DNA of 64,000 nucleotides from an uncultured bacterium (lineage in GTDB: Bacteria > Bacteroidota > Bacteroidia > Bacteroidales > Muribaculaceae): contig CAJMMT010000001.1 in NCBI GenBank assembly GCA_905214715.1, forward strand, positions 62,001 to 126,000, read 5' to 3'. The translations under genes were made by a program, and so were the position numbers. Under the pieces are notes generated by a model. The model was given only the letters and a program-made list of their open reading frames with translations. It did no database searches and was not told where the DNA came from. Of this stretch, positions 33,146 through 41,845 are shown one piece after another (the first letter of the stretch is position 1; the number at the start of each line of letters is the position of its first letter).

Positions 33146-34183
33146 ATGGAAATATCCGTTGAACTTATCGCTTCTCTTGCCGGGGGGACAGTAGAAGGAG
33201 ACAAGGATGCTCTCATTACAGGATTTGCAAAAATCGAAGAGGCGCGTCCCGGTTCGCTAACCTTTATTGCTAATCCCAAATATGCGCATTGCATACATAC
33301 CACTCAGGCTACAGCCGTGTTGGTGTCGAACGATTTCGATCCCGAGGGTGAATGCAAGGCGACTTTGATTAGGGTCGCCGATCCTTACGCAACTTTGGCC
33401 AAGCTGCTTAGCGTTATGGAACAAAAGCCTCAGACACCCATCGGAGTGGAACAGCCAGCTTTTGTAGCCGACGGTATAATTGTCCCTGAAGATGCATATA
33501 TTGGTGCTTTCACTTATGTCTCTAAAGGTGTCAAATTGGGAAAGGGTGTGAAGATTTACCCCAACTGTTTTGTCGGGGAGGGGGTGGAAATCGGCGATGG
33601 ATCCATTATCCGCGCCGGCGTGAAAATCTACGAAGACTGCAAGATTGGCAAGAGGTGCATAATTCATTCAGGGGTGGTAATCGGTGCCGATGGATTCGGT
33701 TTCGCCCCGGGCCCCGACGGTTATGCGAAGATTCCTCAGGTGGGTAATGTCGTGCTTGACGATGATGTGGAGATTGGCGCAAATACCACTGTCGACCGCG
33801 CCACCTTCGGATCGACTCGGATAGGCCGCGGTACTAAACTCGATAATCTTATGCAGGTTGCCCATAATGTGGAACTCGGAAAGCATAACGTTATCGCCGC
33901 GCAGACGGGTATTGCCGGAAGTACTAAGATTGGTGACTGGAACCGTATAGGCGGTCAGGTGGGTTTCGCCGGCCATATCACTATCGGAAATGCCAACGAA
34001 TTCGGCGCCCAGTCCGGTGTCCCTCATTCAATCGGTGATAATAAACGACTGATAGGTTATCCTGCCGTGGACCTCCATACGTTCGCACGCAATATAGTAT
34101 ATATGAACAGGCTCCATAACCTGTTTACCGAGGTCAACAGACTCACCAAGGAACTTGACTCTCGTCAGGGGGAAACAGAATAA
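33146..34183 (+). CDS. lpxD: UDP-3-O-acylglucosamine N-acyltransferase (lipid A)
   Basis: The product is 345 aa from the ATG at 33146 (MEISVELIASLAGGTVEG), which matches the usual LpxD N-terminus; an in-frame extension to 33062 lacks homology. Residues 1-100 form the uridine-binding domain (KIEEARPGSLTFIANPKYAH). Left-handed beta-helix hexapeptide repeats span about 100-310, with the catalytic-histidine region in NLMQVAHNVELG. A C-terminal helix completes the trimerisation fold. It adds the second (N-linked) hydroxy fatty acid in lipid A synthesis. It is the first gene of a plus-strand cluster with lpxC-fabZ (24 bp gap) and lpxA. Confidence 0.96.
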   Translation: MEISVELIASLAGGTVEGDKDALITGFAKIEEARPGSLTFIANPKYAHCIHTTQATAVLVSNDFDPEGECKATLIRVADPYATLAKLLSVMEQKPQTPIGVEQPAFVADGIIVPEDAYIGAFTYVSKGVKLGKGVKIYPNCFVGEGVEIGDGSIIRAGVKIYEDCKIGKRCIIHSGVVIGADGFGFAPGPDGYAKIPQVGNVVLDDDVEIGANTTVDRATFGSTRIGRGTKLDNLMQVAHNVELGKHNVIAAQTGIAGSTKIGDWNRIGGQVGFAGHITIGNANEFGAQSGVPHSIGDNKRLIGYPAVDLHTFARNIVYMNRLHNLFTEVNRLTKELDSRQGETE

Positions 34184-34207
34184 TGCAAAGAAAGAATACT
34201 GACAGAT

Positions 34208-35590
34208 ATGAATCAGCTGACTCTTAACGAGCCCTTCTCCGTATCGGGCAAAGGGCTACATTCCGGACTCGCGTTGACCGCGGTATTCAATCCGGCTCCC
34301 GAAAACACCGGTTACCGGTTTCGCCGTATAGATATCGAGGGCGAACCCGAGATTGAGGCCGTGGCGGAGAATGTGGTGGATACAACCCGTGGTACGGTTC
34401 TCGGCAAAAAAAATGTTTGTGTGAGCACTGTCGAGCATGCTCTCGCAGCCTTATATGCCGCCGGCGTTGACAACTGCCGTATTGATATTAACGGCCCCGA
34501 AATGCCTATACTCGACGGAAGTGCCGTGGAGTATGTGGAAGCTCTCGAAAGAGTAGGTCTCAAGGAGCAAAATGCCGACAAGGATTTCTATATCATAAAA
34601 CAGAAAACCCAGATTAAGGATGAAGCTACCGGCGCCACACTTACCATGTATCCCGATGATGGTTTCAGCGTAGAGGTAATGGTGGAGTATAATTCCTCCA
34701 TACTTCCTAACCAGTTCGCCACCCTTGATGATCTGGCCGACTTCCGTCAGGAAGTCTCAAGTGCGCGTACTTTCGTCTTCGTCCGTGAAATTGAACAGCT
34801 CCTTAACCTTGGCCTGATTAAAGGAGGAGATCTTGACAACGCGATTGTAATATACGATGAGCAGATAGAGCAGGAGAAGATAGACAAGATATGCGACATG
34901 GTGAACGTTCCTCATTTGAAAGTGGACCATCTCGGATATATCAACCCGACTCCGCTGAAGTGGGACAATGAACCTGCACGCCATAAACTGATGGATGTAA
35001 TAGGCGACATAGCTCTTATCGGCCGTCCGCTCAAGGGACGCGTAGTTGCGGTACGCCCCGGCCACAAGGTAAACAATATGTTTACCCGCATGTTGCGTAA
35101 AGAGGTGAAACATACCGAAATCCAAGCCCCGATATATGATCCCAACAAGGCTCCGGTTATAGATATCAACGGTATCAAGAAACTGCTGCCGCATCGTTAT
35201 CCTTTCCTCCTTATCGACAAGATCATAGAAATTGACAAGAAACATTGTGTGGCTGTCAAGAACGTTACCGTCAATGAGCCTTTCTTCCCCGGACACTTCC
35301 CTCAGGAACCTGTAATGCCGGGAGTGCTCCAGGTGGAATCTATGGCTCAGGCCGCCGGGGTTCTCGTGCTGAACTATCTGGAAGAACCGGAGAAGTATTC
35401 CACTTACTTCCTGAAGATTGATAACGTCAAGTTCCGCAACAAGGTTGTCCCGGGAAACACCCTCATAGAGCATGTGAGTCTTGCTACGGAGATACGCCGT
35501 GGGTGTGCCGTAGTGAAAGGTTACGCTTTTGTCGGTGAGAAAGTTGTTTGTGAGGCTGAGTTTATGGCCCAGATTATTAAAAATAAATAA
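34208..35590 (+). CDS. lpxC-fabZ: Bifunctional LpxC deacetylase / FabZ dehydratase
   Basis: The product is 460 aa, a fusion typical of Bacteroidetes. Residues about 1-300 are LpxC: SVSGKGLHSG start, VSTVEHALAALYAAG with a zinc-ligand His, PARHKLMDVIGDIAL with the HxxxD zinc ligands, and VAVRPGHKVNN with the catalytic His. Residues about 315-460 are FabZ: IKKLLPHRYPFLLIDKI, and NEPFFPGHFPQEPVMPGVLQ holding the hot-dog-fold catalytic His and, downstream, Glu in QVESMAQAAG. LpxC commits UDP-acyl-GlcNAc to lipid A; FabZ dehydrates 3-hydroxyacyl-ACP in fatty acid synthesis. The fusion couples supply of the shared hydroxyacyl-ACP pool. lpxA follows after 8 bp. Confidence 0.97.
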   Translation: MNQLTLNEPFSVSGKGLHSGLALTAVFNPAPENTGYRFRRIDIEGEPEIEAVAENVVDTTRGTVLGKKNVCVSTVEHALAALYAAGVDNCRIDINGPEMPILDGSAVEYVEALERVGLKEQNADKDFYIIKQKTQIKDEATGATLTMYPDDGFSVEVMVEYNSSILPNQFATLDDLADFRQEVSSARTFVFVREIEQLLNLGLIKGGDLDNAIVIYDEQIEQEKIDKICDMVNVPHLKVDHLGYINPTPLKWDNEPARHKLMDVIGDIALIGRPLKGRVVAVRPGHKVNNMFTRMLRKEVKHTEIQAPIYDPNKAPVIDINGIKKLLPHRYPFLLIDKIIEIDKKHCVAVKNVTVNEPFFPGHFPQEPVMPGVLQVESMAQAAGVLVLNYLEEPEKYSTYFLKIDNVKFRNKVVPGNTLIEHVSLATEIRRGCAVVKGYAFVGEKVVCEAEFMAQIIKNK

Positions 35591-35598
35591 TGTAAGCT

Positions 35599-36384
35599 AT
35601 GTATCAGTCGGAAAACAATCTTTATGTTGTAGACCCGGGTGCAAAGATCGGCAATAATGTCAAGATAGGTCCTTTTACTACAATATACGACAATGTAGAG
35701 ATAGGAGACAATTGCCAAATTGCCAATAATGTAACGATCTTTCCCGGTGCCCGCATTGGCTCCGGCGTGAAGATTTTCCCCGGAGCTGTAGTCGCCGGTA
35801 TACCGCAGGATCTCAAATTCCGTGGCGAAGAAACCGTAGCTCGCGTGGGCGACGGTACGACGCTTCGGGAGTGCGTTACGGTTAACCGTGGTACCGCATC
35901 GAAAAACGAGACTGTAGTCGGGCAGAACTGCCTCATCATGGCTTATTCTCATGTGGCCCATGATTGCAAGGTCGGTAACCGTGTAATTATCTCGAATGCT
36001 TGTCAACTCGCCGGTGAGGTCCAGATTGATGATGCGGCGGTGATTGGCGGTGGTAGCCTCATTCATCAGTTCTGCCATTTGGGTCGTAACATCATGCTTC
36101 AGGGAGGTGCTCTTGTTAACAAGGATATCCCTCCTTTTGTGAAAGCTGCACGCGAACCTATATCTTATGTAGGTCTTAATACGATAGGTCTGCATCGTAA
36201 TGGTTTCTCGGAGGAGGATATAGCGTTGATAAACTCCATCTACAGAATACTCTATCTGAGTGATCTGAATGTGAAAAACGCTATAAATCTCATCCTTGAG
36301 ACTATACCTGAATCGGTATATCGTGATGAAATCGTAGACTTTGTAGTTAACAGCGGTCGCGGTGTAATCCGTTCCGCTATCTGA
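35599..36384 (+). CDS. lpxA: UDP-N-acetylglucosamine acyltransferase (lipid A)
   Basis: The product is 261 aa, full length. Left-handed beta-helix repeats run from residue about 10 to 185 (GAKIGNNVKIGPFTTIYDNV). The catalytic histidine lies in YSHVAHDCKVGN. The C-terminal helical domain includes NTIGLHRNGFSEEDI. It carries out the first, reversible acylation of UDP-GlcNAc with a hydroxyacyl-ACP. The start is only 8 bp after lpxC-fabZ, which supports a common mRNA. Confidence 0.97.
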   Translation: MYQSENNLYVVDPGAKIGNNVKIGPFTTIYDNVEIGDNCQIANNVTIFPGARIGSGVKIFPGAVVAGIPQDLKFRGEETVARVGDGTTLRECVTVNRGTASKNETVVGQNCLIMAYSHVAHDCKVGNRVIISNACQLAGEVQIDDAAVIGGGSLIHQFCHLGRNIMLQGGALVNKDIPPFVKAAREPISYVGLNTIGLHRNGFSEEDIALINSIYRILYLSDLNVKNAINLILETIPESVYRDEIVDFVVNSGRGVIRSAI

Positions 36385-36428
36385 TAAAGGGAGGTTCGCA
36401 AGCGCAACCCTGTAAATATGGAGACCGG

Positions 36429-37130
36429 ATGCTAAAGAAATCTACACTCGAAGCCATAGTCAGCCATGATTTGGCTGAAATGTGGGATGTTCTTCAACCG
36501 GAAGAAAAGAGGATAGTTACAGACAACTTTGAAATCTGCGAGTATCGCAAGAATCAGATCATTTATTCGGAAGGTGAGATACCCGAAAACCTTTGGGTGC
36601 TTCTGAATGGAAAGGTTAAAATGTATAAGTCCGGAATCGGCGACAGAGTCCAGATTCTAAGATTATACAGACCCGTGCAGTATTTCGGCTACCGTGCATA
36701 TTTTGCCGACGAACCATATGTCTCTTCAGCTGCGGCTTTCGAACAGTCGCGCATCGGAAGCGTGCCGATGAAAGTAGTTGAGAAATTGCTTCGAGGCAAC
36801 AACGATCTTGCGATGTTCTTCATACATGAACTTTCCAGAAATCTCGGTTCTTCCGATTCCAAGATGGTAAGTCTTACTCAAAAGCATCTCAGAGGGCGTC
36901 TTGCCGAGACTCTCCTTATGCTTCTTGACAATTACGGCCTTGAGGATGACGGTCTGACAGTCAGGATCTACATGAGCCGGGAAGATCTGGCAAACCTGTC
37001 GAATATGACAGCGTCGAATGCTATCCGTACTCTGTCGGCTTTCGTTCAGGAGAAGCTTATTATCGTCGACGGTCGTAAGATAAAGATTATAAACGAACCT
37101 ACGTTGCGCAAAATATCCAAATTCGGATAA
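36429..37130 (+). CDS. Crp/Fnr-family transcriptional regulator
   Basis: The product is 233 aa. Residues about 20-140 form a cyclic-nucleotide-binding-like beta-roll (EICEYRKNQIIYSEGEIPEN, LWVLLNGKVKMYKSG, LRLYRPVQYFGYRAYFADEP). A dimerisation helix follows (about 140-160). The C-terminal winged helix (about 175-225) has the recognition segment MSREDLANLSNMTASNAIRT. The phosphate-cassette arginine pattern of true CRP is not evident and there is no N-terminal Fnr cysteine cluster, so the effector is unknown. It lies 44 bp after lpxA and 4 bp before menE, so it is translated with menE. Its targets cannot be predicted. Confidence 0.88.
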   Translation: MLKKSTLEAIVSHDLAEMWDVLQPEEKRIVTDNFEICEYRKNQIIYSEGEIPENLWVLLNGKVKMYKSGIGDRVQILRLYRPVQYFGYRAYFADEPYVSSAAAFEQSRIGSVPMKVVEKLLRGNNDLAMFFIHELSRNLGSSDSKMVSLTQKHLRGRLAETLLMLLDNYGLEDDGLTVRIYMSREDLANLSNMTASNAIRTLSAFVQEKLIIVDGRKIKIINEPTLRKISKFG

Positions 37131-37134
37131 GATC

Positions 37135-38130
37135 ATGGGTGAGTATGACAAGCTGGAAGAGTTTCGCAAGGAATGGCTGTCTGATACCGATTTCATAGTT
37201 GCCCGCACTTCCGGCTCTACGGGGACACCTAAAGAGATACATCTCCTGAAAGATAAAATGAAAGAGTCAGCCCGGAGAACCATTCGGTTCTTTGGGCTGA
37301 ATGGTTCTTCGTATCTATATTCCTGTGTTTCGTGCGCTTTTGTCGGGGGCAAGATGATGGCGGTCAGGAGTTGGGAACTCGGGTGCCGTTTCGGTTTTGA
37401 AGAACCGGGCATCATACCCCTTGAAGGAAAAGAATTCGCACGCGATGAAAAGATCGATCTTATTTCGGTTGTGCCCTCGCAGATGCTTTCGTTGATACAG
37501 AGGCCGGAAGTCTGTAGTCATGTTTCCCGATTCCTTATTGGCGGTGCTCCCGTTTCTCTATCTTTGCGTAGGGCAATTGTCGAGGCAGGTGTCGAAGCCT
37601 GGGAAAGCTACGGAATGACTGAGACGTGCTCCCACGTGGCTTTGAGGCGAGTTTCCGTGCCCCAGATGCCATTTCATCCATTGCCCGGAGTTGAAGTCGA
37701 GTTTGACGAAAGGAACTGCCTGGTAATTATGGTAGACGGCGATAGTTTCGTTACCAACGATATAGCCGAACTTACATCCGGTGGAGGGTTCAGCATCTTG
37801 GGCAGGTATGACAATGTTATAATTACCGGCGGGAAGAAGCTTAATCCCGAATTAATAGAGAAAAAACTGGAAGAGTGGCTCAGCCGCCACTATGGTTTGA
37901 CAGACGGTAATTATGCCATAAGCTCCTTGCCCGATGAGAAGTGGGGCGATAAATGCGTGCTTGTCGTGGAAGGAGAAGCCGAGATCCCCTGCATCAGGGC
38001 GTTGAAGGAATCTGGTATCTTGCAAAATTGGGAGTATCCGAAAGAAATTATAAGGTTACGGTCTTTTCCGGTTACTCCCAATGGTAAATTAGACAGGGCC
38101 GGGTTACGCAGGCTTCTCAAGACTTTATGA
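37135..38130 (+). CDS. menE: o-Succinylbenzoate-CoA ligase (menaquinone), short form
   Basis: The product is 331 aa, shorter than classical MenE (about 450 aa) but like the compact AMP-forming ligases of Bacteroidetes. The ATP-binding loop is ARTSGSTGTPKEIHLLK near residue 22. The adenylate region is WESYGMTETCSHVALR, the hinge ILGRYDNVIITGGKKLNPE, and the catalytic lysine is in TPNGKLDRAG. It activates o-succinylbenzoate for naphthoate ring closure by MenB. It sits at the end of the plus-strand lipid A/crp cluster. Its stop overlaps the menC stop by 6 bp (38125-38130), so the two men genes run into each other tail to tail. Confidence 0.9.
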   Translation: MGEYDKLEEFRKEWLSDTDFIVARTSGSTGTPKEIHLLKDKMKESARRTIRFFGLNGSSYLYSCVSCAFVGGKMMAVRSWELGCRFGFEEPGIIPLEGKEFARDEKIDLISVVPSQMLSLIQRPEVCSHVSRFLIGGAPVSLSLRRAIVEAGVEAWESYGMTETCSHVALRRVSVPQMPFHPLPGVEVEFDERNCLVIMVDGDSFVTNDIAELTSGGGFSILGRYDNVIITGGKKLNPELIEKKLEEWLSRHYGLTDGNYAISSLPDEKWGDKCVLVVEGEAEIPCIRALKESGILQNWEYPKEIIRLRSFPVTPNGKLDRAGLRRLLKTL

Positions 38131-39183
38131 TCTCCAGTCAAGTTGGTCAAGCATACTGCGGTCTATTGTCGCTTTAGCGTTGTAATGCAGTTGATCTCCC
38201 TCTATATATAGAGGAGAGGGGATATTGTTGGTATATAATTGGCCGGTTCCCAGACCTTGCGGCATTTCGGTGTCAAGTGTGGCTGTCCACTGCGCGAGTG
38301 CGTCAAGACCGATGTTACTTTCAAGAGCGGAGGTTACCCACCATCCGATACCCCGTTCACGTGCATATTTTATCCACTCCTCGGCTCCTGAGAACCCTCC
38401 GCAAAGGGTAGGTTTCAGGATTATGTAGGCGGGCATTATGTAGTCGAGCAACATCTGTCGGGCACCCGATGAGTACATGCCTATGAGTGATTCGTCGAGA
38501 GCGATCGGTATCGGTGAACGAAGGCAGAGCATCGCCATGAGATCCGGGTTACCTGGTTTCACAGGTTGCTCTATGGAGTGAATCTGAAGGGGAGCCAGTT
38601 CTTCAAGTCGTTTCAAAGCCTCGTCTTCCGGAAATCCACCGTTGGCATCGAGTCTTATCTCAAGTTCATCGGCGGAATGGTCCGCGCGAATGGTCTTTAT
38701 CATCTCCAGTTCAGATTTCCAGTCGAGCGCACCTACTTTCAGTTTTATACACTTGAATCCTGCATCGAGTTTCTCCTGTACACGTTCTCTCATTTCATCG
38801 AGAGTGCCCATCCATACCAGACCGTTGATATCTATTCCGGCTTTCCCTTCGGTGAAGTACGACGGGAAATATATTCCGCGCCCTCCCGACGAGAAATCTC
38901 TGAATGCCTGTTCAAGTCCGAATTTAATCGAAGGATAGCGAGTGAGGTCTGTCTGCTTGCCAAGAGCTATGTTGGCAAGTACCTCTACCAGCTTGTATTC
39001 ATACCTGCCGTCGGCTTCAAGTGAAAGACCGGGAAATACGGAAGCCTCCCCGAGTCCGTAGACTTCCGGATTATTCTCATCGTATACTTTAAGCAGATAT
39101 GTAGGTTTTTCGGTAAGTATCCCCCTTGAAGTTCCGGCGGGGTGCCGGAACTTAAGCATATATGGGAAATAAGCTAATCTCAT
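38125..39183 (-). CDS. menC: o-Succinylbenzoate synthase (menaquinone)
   Basis: The product is 352 aa from the ATG at 39183 (MRLAYFPYMLKFRHPAGTSR); a TTG seven codons upstream is possible but less likely. It has the enolase/muconate-lactonising fold with catalytic lysine region CIKLKVGALDW and metal ligands in EIRLDANGGF, SIEQPVKPG and ALDESLIGM. A second lysine lies in AYIILKPTLCGG. It dehydrates SHCHC to o-succinylbenzoate. It follows menB by 17 bp and is the last gene of the leftward men cluster. Confidence 0.93.
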   Translation of the reverse strand: MRLAYFPYMLKFRHPAGTSRGILTEKPTYLLKVYDENNPEVYGLGEASVFPGLSLEADGRYEYKLVEVLANIALGKQTDLTRYPSIKFGLEQAFRDFSSGGRGIYFPSYFTEGKAGIDINGLVWMGTLDEMRERVQEKLDAGFKCIKLKVGALDWKSELEMIKTIRADHSADELEIRLDANGGFPEDEALKRLEELAPLQIHSIEQPVKPGNPDLMAMLCLRSPIPIALDESLIGMYSSGARQMLLDYIMPAYIILKPTLCGGFSGAEEWIKYARERGIGWWVTSALESNIGLDALAQWTATLDTEMPQGLGTGQLYTNNIPSPLYIEGDQLHYNAKATIDRSMLDQLDWRS

Positions 39184-39200
39184 TTCAAGTCGATATCTTA

Positions 39201-40013
39201 TCAAGGGAATTTTGGAAACTGCTCGAAATTGGGGTCTCGCTTTTCAAGGAAGGCATTCTTTCCTTCCTGAGCCTCGTCCATAAGATAGTACATCAGAGTC
39301 GCGTCACCGGCGAACTCCATAAGTCCGGCCTGACCATCCAGTTCGGCATTGAGTGCCCGCTTTATCATGCGTATTGCGAATGGAGAACGTTTCATTATAG
39401 TGCGGCACCATTCCACGGTTTCCTCCTCAAGTCTTTCGAAAGGCACCACTGCATTTACCATTCCCATTTCGAGTGCTTCCTGAGCGGTATATTGACGGCA
39501 AAGGAACCAGATTTCGCGTGCTTTCTTCTGGCCGACGCAACGGGCCAGATACGACGAACCGAATCCTGCGTCGAAACTGCCCACCTTTGGTCCTGTCTGA
39601 CCGAAACGGGCGTTCTCGGAAGCTATGGAAAGGTCGCATATAACCTGGAGAACGTTTCCTCCACCGATGGAATATCCGTTAACCATTGCTATGACCGGTT
39701 TCGGTATGGAACGTATGGCCTTGTGAAGGTCAAGGACATTCAGACGTGGAACACCGTCGGCATCGATGTAGCCCCCTGTCCCTTTCACGTTCTGGTCTCC
39801 ACCGGAGCAGAATGCCTTGTCGCCTACGCCCGTAAGTATGATAACCCGTATATCCTGACGTTCGCGGCAGATGCGCATTGCATCCAGCATCTCGCTGTTG
39901 GTCAGGGGACGGAAAGCATTGTAGACTTTCGGGCGGTTTATGGTTATCTTCGCGATTCCTTCGCTGAACTCAAATATGATGTCGGTATATTCTTTTATCT
40001 TTTTCCATTCCAT
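39201..40013 (-). CDS. menB: 1,4-Dihydroxy-2-naphthoyl-CoA synthase
   Basis: The product is 270 aa from the ATG at 40013 (MEWKKIKEYTDIIFEFSEG); an ATG seven codons upstream is also open. It has the crotonase fold: oxyanion-hole segments AFCSGGDQNVKGTGGY and VNGYSIGGGNVLQVICDL, then FGQTGPKVGSFDAGFGSSYL, which is diagnostic for MenB. It closes the naphthoate ring from o-succinylbenzoyl-CoA. It lies between menD (50 bp upstream) and menC. Confidence 0.96.
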   Translation of the reverse strand: MEWKKIKEYTDIIFEFSEGIAKITINRPKVYNAFRPLTNSEMLDAMRICRERQDIRVIILTGVGDKAFCSGGDQNVKGTGGYIDADGVPRLNVLDLHKAIRSIPKPVIAMVNGYSIGGGNVLQVICDLSIASENARFGQTGPKVGSFDAGFGSSYLARCVGQKKAREIWFLCRQYTAQEALEMGMVNAVVPFERLEEETVEWCRTIMKRSPFAIRMIKRALNAELDGQAGLMEFAGDATLMYYLMDEAQEGKNAFLEKRDPNFEQFPKFP

Positions 40014-40063
40014 GATATATCTGTTTTTATGCAATGGTTAAATTAATGTTGATTTCTGTTTCG

Positions 40064-41821
40064 TTATTTACCTTCCATATACCTTTTCAGCACCTCTGCC
40101 GATACCTTGCCATCTGTCTTGATTTCAAGAAGGGAGGCTTCGCGGGAATTGAAAAATTCCGGCAATATGTTCTCAAGCTGTGTCGCTGTTTCTGCGCCGA
40201 ACCATTTCAGGCCGAACGCTTCCGTAACCGCTTTGATATTAAGTTTCGGGTCGGCGCAGAAGCAACGTTCCAGCAGATAACCGGGAAGAGCGGAGGTGGA
40301 ACCTATATAACGGAATATCCCTCCTCCCGAGTTGTTGAGCACTATTATCTTCATAGTGTCGGGAATCAGTCCGGACCCCAATGCTCCCAAGTCGTATGAG
40401 AAAGACATGTCGCCTGTTATAAGAATGGTTTCACCTTTCTCATCGCTCCATTCAGGTATGGAGGAAGTGTAGGCCAAGGCTGCCCCGACTGCCGAAGAAG
40501 TGCATCCGTCTATGCCTGATACACCGCGATTACAGAAAGTGGCATGAGCGTGTATGCCGAAAAGTTGGTCGTATCTCACTGCTGTACCGTTCGACAGGTA
40601 AAGATTCGCATCCTGAGGGAAATGACGTTTGATTATACTGAAAGCTTTCATGTCGCTCCAGGGCGAAGATTCCACGAATGTGTCGCGATATATCGCGCCG
40701 CGTGCTCGGAGGGCGTTTACTGTGTCACGATAGGAGTTCCCGGATATTTCACAGTGTTGTTTGCGCTCTGTTATCGTGAGCATGGATATGGACAACTGAC
40801 GCAGAAAGCGCGCAGGGTCTGCTTCTATGCGCGATGTAAGGGATTGCAGGCAGTCTACGGTAGTGTGATTATACCCGACACTCCAATGCATCTTGGGTTT
40901 GTACTTGCGCAACCAATCTTTAACCTGCCTTGACACAAGTGCTCCTCCTGTTGTGATCACCAGATCTGGCCGTATCGCTTCAAGTTCATCTTCGTTTAGT
41001 GTGGTCAGGAGCGAGTCTACCATACAATATCTGAGTTCTCCACCATCTCCTAAGTTTGAGAGAGTCTCGGCCATTATGACCACATTGTCGAATTTAGTGG
41101 ATAGATCTTTTATGGCGCGACGCAGATTATGATCCGGTGCATTAAAGCCACATAGAATAAGTACTTTGCTTTCACAGGCTGTTTTGGCCAGTTCAAGCTT
41201 TTGCCTTACCGACAGATCTGTAGGACCTGAAACAGATTCGATGTAACGGCCCTGGGCACCGGCTCCATTTACTGTAACCCCAAGTGGAACATCAAGCTGG
41301 ATGTTGATATGCACAGGACCTTTTTTAGGTTGCATGGCCGTCAGCATGGCATCGTTGACCGACCGTTCGACATACCATCGTAGATTGTCTCCACGTTTGC
41401 CTAAATCATCACAATATACAGGAAGGTTGTAGCTTTTCTTAACGAAATGTTCCAAGGCCTCGAATTGCCGCATGGTTTGTGAATCATCCTGGTCAATCCA
41501 CTCCATAGGTCGGTCGGCCGATACTACTATCAGTGGAATTCCGGCATAATACGCCTCGGCCACCGCCGGAGCGTAATTGAGCAGCGCGGTTCCGGATGTG
41601 CAGATAAGCATTACCGGCCTGCGGCTTACCAGAGCTTCGCCAAGGGCTATGAAAGCTGCTGCGCGTTCATCTACCACTATGCGTGTCTCGATGCTGTCGC
41701 ATCCTTCGGCGGCTATCAGCAGGGGTGCGTTGCGCGAACCGGGTGAGCAGATCGCTCGCCTTACCCTGTGCTTTTCCGCTATCGACATTAGAAACTGACA
41801 GTATAGATTGGAACTCGTCAT
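40064..41821 (-). CDS. menD: SEPHCHC synthase (menaquinone), ThDP enzyme
   Basis: The product is 585 aa, full length. The N-terminal pyrimidine-binding domain has ICSPGSRNAPLLIAAE and VDERAAAFIALGEAL, with the catalytic glutamate region. A central domain follows (about 190-370). The C-terminal diphosphate-binding domain has ITGDMSFSYDLGALG and VLNNSGGGIFRYIG, the GDxxN-type ThDP/Mg site. It condenses isochorismate with 2-oxoglutarate. No menF (isochorismate synthase) is present in the window, although it is often adjacent in relatives. The gene lies 24 bp after fmt. Confidence 0.95.
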   Translation of the reverse strand: MTSSNLYCQFLMSIAEKHRVRRAICSPGSRNAPLLIAAEGCDSIETRIVVDERAAAFIALGEALVSRRPVMLICTSGTALLNYAPAVAEAYYAGIPLIVVSADRPMEWIDQDDSQTMRQFEALEHFVKKSYNLPVYCDDLGKRGDNLRWYVERSVNDAMLTAMQPKKGPVHINIQLDVPLGVTVNGAGAQGRYIESVSGPTDLSVRQKLELAKTACESKVLILCGFNAPDHNLRRAIKDLSTKFDNVVIMAETLSNLGDGGELRYCMVDSLLTTLNEDELEAIRPDLVITTGGALVSRQVKDWLRKYKPKMHWSVGYNHTTVDCLQSLTSRIEADPARFLRQLSISMLTITERKQHCEISGNSYRDTVNALRARGAIYRDTFVESSPWSDMKAFSIIKRHFPQDANLYLSNGTAVRYDQLFGIHAHATFCNRGVSGIDGCTSSAVGAALAYTSSIPEWSDEKGETILITGDMSFSYDLGALGSGLIPDTMKIIVLNNSGGGIFRYIGSTSALPGYLLERCFCADPKLNIKAVTEAFGLKWFGAETATQLENILPEFFNSREASLLEIKTDGKVSAEVLKRYMEGK

Positions 41822-41845
41822 CTGATATCTGGTTTAATATCCGTT

